IMG/VR virus record: IMGVR_UViG_3300032085_000308
Coordinates: 1-48,190 of that record
Length of the DNA: 48,190 nt
Direction: 5' to 3' (one strand)
Source: a virus
Under the pieces are notes generated by a model that saw only the letters and a program-made list of their open reading frames with translations, did not search any database and was not told the origin of the DNA. Made by a program: the position numbers and the translations under genes. This document shows positions 41,264 to 48,190 of the stretch, in pieces. Within the stretch, counting starts at the first letter, position 1. Each line of letters begins with the position of its first letter.

Positions 41264-41292
41264 GGGGGAGTCTTCGGACTCCTCCACTTTTT
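41264..41292 (+). terminator. Rho-independent terminator after capsid gene
   Basis: GGGGGAGTC, a TTCG tetraloop, and GACTCCTCC form a nine-base-pair stem (with one mismatch) followed by ACTTTTT. UUCG-capped stems are exceptionally stable. It should reduce read-through from capsid into tail genes and stabilise the capsid mRNA. Confidence 0.85.
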
Positions 41293-41306
41293 AATAGGAA
41301 GATAAA

Positions 41307-41471
41307 ATGAAATACGAAAAAGAAAAAAGAGAAAAAATGATGGGTGGTGGAATGTATAACATGAAACCTAGAAATAAAAAAATGGGTGGTGGTAGAATGA
41401 AATATGCTAAAGGCGGTTCAGCTCAACCTATGTATGGTCATGGAGAATGTCCTAAAGCTCCAGCTAATTAA
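41307..41471 (+). CDS. Small Met/Gly/Lys-rich protein (54 aa)
   Basis: AGGA precedes this 54-codon frame (MKYEKEKREKMMGGGMYN start), with repeated MGGG and a KGGSAQPMYGHGECPKAP end. Short basic Gly/Met-rich proteins next to capsid genes are common in marine podoviruses. Function unknown. Confidence 0.6.
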   Translation: MKYEKEKREKMMGGGMYNMKPRNKKMGGGRMKYAKGGSAQPMYGHGECPKAPAN

Positions 41472-41473
41472 AA

Positions 41474-41644
41474 ATGGCTAAAGGAGTTAAACATTATTTA
41501 AAAGATGGGACTGTGTGGAACGGTTCTTATCATAAGATGCCTAACGGTAAATTACACACTAACAAAACACATACAAAAACAAGTAAGCCCTTAGTTCACT
41601 TTAAAGATTTAAGTAAAAAGGCAAAAGAAAAAGCTAGGAAATAA
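41474..41644 (+). CDS. Small basic protein (56 aa)
   Basis: The ATG follows the previous stop by two bases and opens 56 codons (MAKGVKHYLKDGTVWNGSYH start). It has a HKMPNGKLHTNKTHT segment, a motif seen in small head-associated phage proteins. Strongly basic with many His. No family is assigned. Confidence 0.6.
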   Translation: MAKGVKHYLKDGTVWNGSYHKMPNGKLHTNKTHTKTSKPLVHFKDLSKKAKEKARK

Positions 41645-41646
41645 TT

Positions 41647-42414
41647 ATGGCTACAACATATCTTGACATAACAAACGAAGTATTAAGAGAACTCAATGAA
41701 GTTCCATTAACTGCTGCAAACTTTACAAACGCTACAGGTATTCAAAAGTTTGTTAAAGATAGTATCAATAAATCTATATTTGATATAGCCAACGAAGAAC
41801 CACAACTTCCATTCTTTTCTGCAGGAGCTAGTGGAGGCACTGACCCTTTCTATGGTAACGTAACAGTTGCTACAGTTGCAGGAACAAGATGGTACACTCT
41901 TAAGTCTGATAGTTCTAGTATCACTACAGACTACTCATCAATAGATTGGGATGACTTTTATGTTACAACAATCAACGTAAGTGGAGAAACAACACCTTAT
42001 GTCTCTAAAGGTTTAAAGTTTCTTACGAATACAGACTGGACAAGATACTACAGAGACAGTGAGAATGCAGACGATGCAGATACTCAAAATCATGGAGAGC
42101 CTAGATTTGTTATTAAGTCTCCTGACAATAGAAAGTTTGGATTAAGTCCAATACCTGATAAGGTTTATAATATACACTTTTATGCTTTTGTAAGACCGAC
42201 TGCGTTATCAGCTTATGATGACACAATCACTTTACCAGAGCAGTACAGTAATATAATAACAGCTAGAAGTCGTTATTACATTTGGCAGTTTAAAGAAAGC
42301 CCACAACAAGCAGCTTTCGCATTGGATGATTATAAAAAAGGTATGAAGTATATGAAATCAAACCTAATGAATCCAGCTCCAAAGTATATGACAGACGATA
42401 GAACTTACTTTTAA
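41647..42414 (+). CDS. Tail tube/adaptor protein (T7 gp11-like)
   Basis: This 255-residue protein begins with YLDITNEVLRELNEVPLT, a helical N-terminus shared with phage tail tubular A/adaptor proteins, and has the aromatic C-terminal region ARSRYYIWQFKESPQQA followed by DDYKKGMKYM. It should ring the portal and connect to the nozzle protein encoded next. Size is close to T7 gp11 (~196) plus an inserted beta region. Confidence 0.75.
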   Translation: MATTYLDITNEVLRELNEVPLTAANFTNATGIQKFVKDSINKSIFDIANEEPQLPFFSAGASGGTDPFYGNVTVATVAGTRWYTLKSDSSSITTDYSSIDWDDFYVTTINVSGETTPYVSKGLKFLTNTDWTRYYRDSENADDADTQNHGEPRFVIKSPDNRKFGLSPIPDKVYNIHFYAFVRPTALSAYDDTITLPEQYSNIITARSRYYIWQFKESPQQAAFALDDYKKGMKYMKSNLMNPAPKYMTDDRTYF

Positions 42415-42417
42415 AAT

Positions 42418-44019
42418 ATGGCACGTTCACAACCTTTTACCGTAGCATGTGCAGGTGGCTTAGTAACATCAGCTAACTCAATAGACTTGTTACGTACACC
42501 CGGAGTTGCTACAGTTTTACAAAACTTTGAAGTATCTATTGAAGGTGGATATAGACGTATTAATGGTTTTAGTAAGTTTGGTGCAGGAGATGCAGTTCAA
42601 CCTACAGGTGGTGTAACAACTATACTAGGTACTCAACCTTATGCAGATGGTGTTGTAGTTACTGCAGGTACTAACATATACTTTACACAAGACGGTATTA
42701 CATGGGTAACAATAAATAGATTATCTGCAGGTAGTGGAGATAACTATTCAACCTTTACAGGTAAAAGTATTGCAGCAAGAACTGGACAAGGACAATGTCA
42801 GTTTGCAATGTTTGAAGGTGCTGGACAAGATTACGGAACTATAATAATAGCTGATGGTGTTAATGAACCTTTTAGTTTTAGAATGGAAGGTACAGGAGCT
42901 TTAAGTACAAGAACATACTTTACAGAAGAGATAACAGTTACAGGTACTAAAGGTGTACAGTTTATTACATCCCATGACCATCATTTAATAGCTGCTGGTG
43001 TAACTGATAATGAAAATACAGTTTACTATAGTGTTAATAATGACCCTACATCTTTTTCAGGAACTGGTGCAGGTGCAGTAACTATATCAGATAAGATAGT
43101 AGGTATTAAAGGTTTCCGTACAGATTTATTTATATTTTGTGAAAACAGTATTCATAAACTTATAAACATTAATAACTCAAGTACAGTAGCAGTAGTACCT
43201 GTTGCTGAAAGTGTAGGATGTTTAAGTGGCTACAGTATTCAAGAGATTGGTGGTGATTTAATATTTTTAGCACCTGATGGTTTAAGAACAGTTGCTGGTA
43301 CATCAAGAATTGGTGACGTTGAGTTAGGTACAGTTAGTAAATCAATACAGCCTATTATAACAGAACTAGCACAAAATGTCAATGACTATACAATAAGTAG
43401 TGTAGTATTAAGAGAAAAATCACAATATAGATTATTTTATAGTGATACAGACTTGACAAATGTTACACAGAAAGGTATAATAGGTACATTAAGACCTAAT
43501 GGTTTTGAATGGTCTGAAATGTTAGGTATGGAAGTTACAGCTATAGGTTCAGGATTTGATACTCAAGGTATTGAAAAATATTATCATGGTGATACAAATG
43601 GTTATGTTTATTTACATAACTCAGGTGATGATTTTGATGGTGCTGCAATAGATGCAAGATATCAAACACCTGATTATGATTACGGAGACTTTGGAACTTT
43701 AAAAACTTTACACTACGTTAAACTTTCAATAGGTCCTGAAAATGAAGTACAGCCTTCAGTAAGAATTAGATTTGATTACGACAGTAACGAAACACCACAA
43801 CCAGAAGATTATATATTAGACAGCGTACCAGCTCCATCAATATTTGGTAGTGCTTTATTTGGCACTGCAAAGTTTGGAGCATCTGAACAGCCTTTAGTTA
43901 GGTTAGCATTACAAGGTAGTGGTTACTCTAATAGCTTTAGAATATTAACAAACGATACAAACGCACCATACACAATAAACGGACTATACATAGATTACAT
44001 TCCATCAGGTAGGAGATAA
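42418..44019 (+). CDS. Tail nozzle-type protein (T7 gp12-like role)
   Basis: This 533-residue beta-rich protein begins PFTVACAGGLVTSANSIDLL, a start common to podovirus tail tube B/stabilisation proteins, followed by FEVSIEGGYRRINGFSKFG. A seven-bladed-propeller-like repeat pattern is likely in the middle. It ends in NGLYIDYIPSGRR. Two bases after the adaptor stop; the tail fibre begins 5 bases after its own stop. Confidence 0.72.
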   Translation: MARSQPFTVACAGGLVTSANSIDLLRTPGVATVLQNFEVSIEGGYRRINGFSKFGAGDAVQPTGGVTTILGTQPYADGVVVTAGTNIYFTQDGITWVTINRLSAGSGDNYSTFTGKSIAARTGQGQCQFAMFEGAGQDYGTIIIADGVNEPFSFRMEGTGALSTRTYFTEEITVTGTKGVQFITSHDHHLIAAGVTDNENTVYYSVNNDPTSFSGTGAGAVTISDKIVGIKGFRTDLFIFCENSIHKLININNSSTVAVVPVAESVGCLSGYSIQEIGGDLIFLAPDGLRTVAGTSRIGDVELGTVSKSIQPIITELAQNVNDYTISSVVLREKSQYRLFYSDTDLTNVTQKGIIGTLRPNGFEWSEMLGMEVTAIGSGFDTQGIEKYYHGDTNGYVYLHNSGDDFDGAAIDARYQTPDYDYGDFGTLKTLHYVKLSIGPENEVQPSVRIRFDYDSNETPQPEDYILDSVPAPSIFGSALFGTAKFGASEQPLVRLALQGSGYSNSFRILTNDTNAPYTINGLYIDYIPSGRR

Positions 44020-44024
44020 ACACA

Positions 44025-47000
44025 ATGGCAGGTTACACAAGACAAAGTACATTCGCAGACGGAGATACAATCACTGCTGCATTATTTAATAATGAGTACA
44101 ACCAAGTTTTAAATGCTTTTAGCAATACAGGTGGTCATAAACATGATGGCACTGCTGCAGAAGGACCAGTTATAGGTCTTATTGGTGATGCAGGAGTTGT
44201 TACTCCTCTTAACAAAGTTTTAATAGATAGTACCAATGACCATATAGAGTTTTGGGTAGACGTATCAAGTTCTTCTGTACAACAATTATACATAGCAGAT
44301 GGAGCTATAGTTCCTGTTACAGACAGTGATGTAGACTTAGGTACAACAGGTTTAAGATTTAAAGATGCTTACATAGATACAGTTACTACAACTGGTAATG
44401 TTGCAGTAGGTGGTAATCTAACAGTTACAGGTACAACTACTTTTAACGGTGGTACAATCACTATGGGTGATGCAGCTACTGACAATGTTGTCTTTGGTGC
44501 TGATGTTGATTCAAACATTATCCCTGATGATGATGACGCTTATGACTTAGGTAGTTCTTCACAAGAGTGGAGAAACCTTTACATAGACGGTACAGCTAAC
44601 ATTGATAGCCTTGTAGCTGATACAGCAGACATTAATGGTGGTACTATTGATGGTGCTGTTATTGGTGGTTCAAGTGCTGCAGCTATTACAGGTACAGCTA
44701 TTACTGGTACAAGCTTTGTAATCGGTAGTGCTACTATAACTGAAGCAGAACTAGAAATACTAGATGGTGCTACAGTAACTACAGACGAGTTAAATATCCT
44801 AGATGGCGTTACAAGCACTGCTGCTGAATTAAATTTATTAGATGGAGTAACTAGTACAACTGCAGAATTAAACATCTTAGATGGCGTTACAGCTAGTGCA
44901 GCAGATATTAATCTTATAGATGGTATAACTAACGGAACTGTTATAGCAAGTAAAGCAATTATCACAGATGCTAACAAAGACATTACAGGTGGTAGAAACA
45001 TTACTATCTCCGGAGAACTTGATGCAGGTTCGTTAGATGTAAGTGGCGATGTAGATGTTGATGGTACACTTGAAACAGATGCACTATCTATAAATGGTAC
45101 AGTAGTTACAAGTACAGCCGCAGAACTAAATATTTTAGATGGTGTGACAGCCACTGCGACAGAAATAAACCTTATAGATGGCGTAACTGCAACAACTGCA
45201 GAACTTAACATCCTTGACGGTGTTACAGCTACAGCAGCAGAAATAAACGCTCTTGATGGTATTACTTCAACAGTTGCAGAACTAAACATATTAGACGGAG
45301 TAACATCCACTGCAGCAGAGTTAAACCTACTTGACGGTAAAGCTTTCCTTGATGAAGATGACATGTCTTCAAACAGTGCTACAGGTATTGCTTCTCAACA
45401 AAGTATTAAAGCTTATGTAGATACACAAATTACTGCAGAAGACTTAGACATTACAACAGACAGTGGAACTATTGCAATTGACTTAGATAGTGAAACATTG
45501 ACTGTATCAGGTGGTACAGGTCTTGATAGTTCTGCAACAGGTAATGCAGTTACTTTAGCAATTGATAGTACAGTAACAACTCTTACAGGCTCACAAACTC
45601 TTACAAACAAATCACTAACTGCTCCTACACTTACAGGCACTGCTGTAGTAGCTTCTTTAGACATCTCAGGCGATATAGACGTAGACGGAACTACTAACCT
45701 TGACGTAGTAGATATAGATGGTGCTGTAGACTTTGCATCTACAACAGCTCACGCAGGTAATGCAACTTTTGCTGACAATGCTAAAGCTATCTTTGGAGCA
45801 GGTTCAGATTTACAGATATATCATGATGGTAGTAATAGTTTTGTTCAAGATACTGGAACTGGAGACTTATATTTACAAGGTTCTTCTAATATATATTTTA
45901 GAAAAGGAGACGGTGGCGAAGTATTTGCACATTTTGCAGATGATGGTGCTTGTAAGTTAAGATTTGATAACTCAACAAAATTTGAAACAACCTCAACAGG
46001 CATAGACGTTACAGGAATCATCGTAAGTGATGGTATGTCTACTAACACTTCAGGAACTTCTAACTTTATAGCAGGTGTTAACGCAGGTAACTCCATTACA
46101 AGCGGTGGTAATTTTAATGTCCTCGTAGGTGATGAAGCAGGTACTGCTCTTACTACAGGTGATAATAATGTTGCATTAGGTTATAAAGCTCTGTTTACAG
46201 AAGATACAGGTAATAGAAGTGTTGCTATAGGTGACTTTTCTTTACAAAATCAAAATAATGCTGACAGTAATTACAATGTTGCAGTTGGGTACAACTCAGG
46301 TTTATCAATAACCACAGGCACAGTCAACACCCTTATAGGCGGACTAGCTGGTGATACTTTAACTATAGGAAACAGTAATGTTGCAGTAGGTTATGACTCT
46401 TTAGGTGCCGAAGTTGCAGGAGACAGAAACGTAGCTATCGGTGTAACGGCACTAAAGAATCAAACTAACGCTTCTACCGTAGATTCTTACAACACAGCAG
46501 TAGGCTATGGTGCAGGTCTAGCAGTAACCACAGGCACACTCAATACTCTCATCGGTGGACTAGCAGGTGATGCAATTACTACAGCAGATAATAATGTTGC
46601 TCTAGGACATAATTCTTTAGGAGTAAATACTACAGGAAATGCTAATACTGCTATCGGTGAAAATGCATTACAAGCAAATACAACTGCAAGTAATAATGTT
46701 GCTGTTGGTAGAAGAGCAATGTATGATAATACGACTGGTACTGATAATGTTGCTATGGGACATAATGCTCTTGATGCAAATACAACAGCTTCAAATAATA
46801 CAGCAATAGGACATGATGCTCTTACAGCAAACACTACAGGTACTCAAAACACAGCAGTAGGTTCGTTATCTTTAGCTGCTAACACTACAGCAGATAACAA
46901 CGAAGCTTTCGGTTATGGAGCATTAAATGTTAATACTACAGGTAATAATAATTCTGCAATCGGTTCTCTAGCCTTGCTTGATAACACTACAGGTAATAGT

Positions 47001-48190
47001 AATGTAGCAGTTGGTAGGTCAACATTAGAAAATAATACAACAGCATCTTACAATACTGCAATTGGTAGAGGTGCTTTAAAAGCAAACACTACAGCAGCAA
47101 ATAACACTGCTGTTGGTTATAGCTCTTTACTAGCAAACACTACAGGTCGTCAATCTGTAGCAATAGGTTCAGGTGCTTTAGCAGCTAATACCACAGCTCA
47201 CAGTAATACAGCAGTTGGATATAATACTTTAAATGATAATACTACAGGAACATTAAATACAGCAATTGGTGCTTTTACATTAGATGTCAACACCACAGGA
47301 GATAACAATACTGGTTTAGGATATGGTGCTTTAAGCGAAAACACCACAGCATCTAACAATACCGCAGTTGGTCATCTTGCTATGTTAGCAAACACTACAG
47401 GTGCTAATAACACTGCTGTTGGTTATAACTCTTTATTAGCAAATACTACAGCTAGTGGTAACACTGCTTTTGGTTATAACACAGGTAATTCTACTACTAC
47501 AGGTGCTTTTAATACATTTTTAGGTAAAGATGCAGGTTCTTCTAATACGACTGCATCAAGTAATACTTTTATTGGAGAAAGAGCAGGGCTTAATAATACA
47601 ACAGGTGATGAATCAGTTGCAATAGGGCAGTTTTCTTATTCAGCAAATACTACTGGTATAGATAATGTTGCTGTAGGAAGGAGTGCATTAGCAGGAAATA
47701 CTACAGCTTCAAATAATACAGCTATTGGTAGAGCAGCTTTAGGAGCAAACACTGAAGGTTCTGAAAACACAGCAGTAGGTGGTACAGCTTTAGATGCCAA
47801 TACAACTGGTGATAATAATATAGCAATTGGGTATGCTTCTTTAGGTGCGAATACTACAGGTAGTGATAATGTGTCAATCGGTGTATTAGCCTTAGACGCA
47901 AATACAACTGCAAGTAACAATACAGCAGTTGGAACATCTGCTTTAGGAGCAAACACTACAGGTACTCAAAATACAGCAGTTGGTTCTAATGCTTTAGATG
48001 CTAATACCACAGCTTCTAATAACACTGCTTTCGGTTACGCAGGTTTAGGAGCAAACACAACTGGTGCTGCAAATACAGCAGTAGGAGGAGGTGCTTTAGC
48101 TAGTAATACAACTGCAAGTAATAATACTGCTGTAGGAGAAAGTGCTTTATTATCAAACACTACAGGTGTAAATAACACAGCCTTAGGTGC
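44025..48190 (+). CDS. Giant tail fibre protein, truncated at window end
   Basis: This frame stays open from ATG 44025 to the last base: at least 1388 residues. AGGAG precedes it. The N-terminal part has GYTRQSTFADGDTITAALFN then GGHKHDG, usual in marine phage tail fibres. Residues ~236-440 contain about ten copies of a TAAELNILDGVT-type repeat. From ~690 on there are about thirty copies of a 22-24-residue repeat (NTAVGxxALxANTT), the YadA-head left-handed beta-roll pattern, implying a long trimeric shaft. Receptor-binding end and stop codon are outside the window. The repeats are protein-level, with the DNA copies diverged. Confidence 0.85.
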   Translation, partial: MAGYTRQSTFADGDTITAALFNNEYNQVLNAFSNTGGHKHDGTAAEGPVIGLIGDAGVVTPLNKVLIDSTNDHIEFWVDVSSSSVQQLYIADGAIVPVTDSDVDLGTTGLRFKDAYIDTVTTTGNVAVGGNLTVTGTTTFNGGTITMGDAATDNVVFGADVDSNIIPDDDDAYDLGSSSQEWRNLYIDGTANIDSLVADTADINGGTIDGAVIGGSSAAAITGTAITGTSFVIGSATITEAELEILDGATVTTDELNILDGVTSTAAELNLLDGVTSTTAELNILDGVTASAADINLIDGITNGTVIASKAIITDANKDITGGRNITISGELDAGSLDVSGDVDVDGTLETDALSINGTVVTSTAAELNILDGVTATATEINLIDGVTATTAELNILDGVTATAAEINALDGITSTVAELNILDGVTSTAAELNLLDGKAFLDEDDMSSNSATGIASQQSIKAYVDTQITAEDLDITTDSGTIAIDLDSETLTVSGGTGLDSSATGNAVTLAIDSTVTTLTGSQTLTNKSLTAPTLTGTAVVASLDISGDIDVDGTTNLDVVDIDGAVDFASTTAHAGNATFADNAKAIFGAGSDLQIYHDGSNSFVQDTGTGDLYLQGSSNIYFRKGDGGEVFAHFADDGACKLRFDNSTKFETTSTGIDVTGIIVSDGMSTNTSGTSNFIAGVNAGNSITSGGNFNVLVGDEAGTALTTGDNNVALGYKALFTEDTGNRSVAIGDFSLQNQNNADSNYNVAVGYNSGLSITTGTVNTLIGGLAGDTLTIGNSNVAVGYDSLGAEVAGDRNVAIGVTALKNQTNASTVDSYNTAVGYGAGLAVTTGTLNTLIGGLAGDAITTADNNVALGHNSLGVNTTGNANTAIGENALQANTTASNNVAVGRRAMYDNTTGTDNVAMGHNALDANTTASNNTAIGHDALTANTTGTQNTAVGSLSLAANTTADNNEAFGYGALNVNTTGNNNSAIGSLALLDNTTGNSNVAVGRSTLENNTTASYNTAIGRGALKANTTAANNTAVGYSSLLANTTGRQSVAIGSGALAANTTAHSNTAVGYNTLNDNTTGTLNTAIGAFTLDVNTTGDNNTGLGYGALSENTTASNNTAVGHLAMLANTTGANNTAVGYNSLLANTTASGNTAFGYNTGNSTTTGAFNTFLGKDAGSSNTTASSNTFIGERAGLNNTTGDESVAIGQFSYSANTTGIDNVAVGRSALAGNTTASNNTAIGRAALGANTEGSENTAVGGTALDANTTGDNNIAIGYASLGANTTGSDNVSIGVLALDANTTASNNTAVGTSALGANTTGTQNTAVGSNALDANTTASNNTAFGYAGLGANTTGAANTAVGGGALASNTTASNNTAVGESALLSNTTGVNNTALG

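Noticed and set aside
44579-45364. Minus-strand open frames under the tail-fibre repeats
   Set aside because: Their Ser/Val/Ala repeats mirror the fibre repeats on the other strand; there is no ribosome site and the fibre frame is continuous.
46100-48190. Possible CRISPR array or tandem DNA repeat
   Set aside because: The periodicity is at the protein level (22-24 residues) in an open frame; DNA copies are diverged and there are no conserved repeats with unique spacers.

Overview
This window looks like most of the genome of a marine, short-tailed (podovirus-like) double-stranded DNA phage. The evidence is a full head and tail morphogenesis set, a lysis cassette and a T7-type replisome made of family A DNA polymerase, primase-helicase, endonuclease I and an ssDNA-binding protein, together with class I ribonucleotide reductase. 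The DNA is AT-rich. There is no integrase, repressor or single-subunit RNA polymerase in view, so the phage is probably lytic and transcribed by host polymerase. The AT-rich composition, the 3-TM gene-transfer-agent-type holin and the resemblance of many small genes to phages of open-ocean Alphaproteobacteria suggest a SAR11/SAR116/Roseobacter-like host; this is inference.

Layout: (1) 48-10014, rightward, five large virion genes, probably ejection (internal virion) proteins. (2) 9995-11508, lysozyme, small ORF, holin, membrane coiled-coil protein and a tiny membrane peptide. (3) 11505-16236, the most striking part: CsgF, CsgG, a curlin-like subunit, a FecR-domain protein and a CHASE2-adenylate cyclase. 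It is a phage-borne curli-type (type VIII) secretion set joined to a cAMP receptor-cyclase, linked to the lysis cassette by gene overlaps. (4) 16220-31796, leftward early/middle genes: nrdB, zinc ribbon, nrdA, DUF3310, endonuclease I, two further PD-(D/E)XK-like nucleases, DNA polymerase, primase-helicase and ssDNA-binding protein. These are followed by a dense array of about twenty tiny genes, many of them too short for usual ORF cut-offs. Two noncoding gaps with strong RNA-like inverted repeats lie here. (5) 31797-32582, a noncoding hub with four DnaA boxes, 15-bp direct repeats and a G-quadruplex motif, very likely the replication origin. It ends in a consensus sigma-70 promoter so close to the next start codon that the transcript should be leaderless. 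(6) 32583-48190, rightward: terminase small subunit, basic small proteins, terminase large subunit, portal (with an overlapping gene in another frame), scaffold and capsid genes, tail tube genes, and a giant repeat-rich tail fibre that runs off the right edge.

The two arms diverge at the origin and converge at 16.2 kb, as expected if the window is a linear cut of a circular or circularly permuted genome, with the fibre gene continuing towards base 1. The nucleotide and replication genes supply DNA, the right arm packages and builds particles, and the left end supplies ejection and lysis proteins. The curli/FecR/cyclase module is placed to be expressed late. It could build an extracellular or outer-membrane structure on the infected cell and raise host cAMP, or it could help breach the outer membrane at lysis. 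Its function cannot be settled from sequence.
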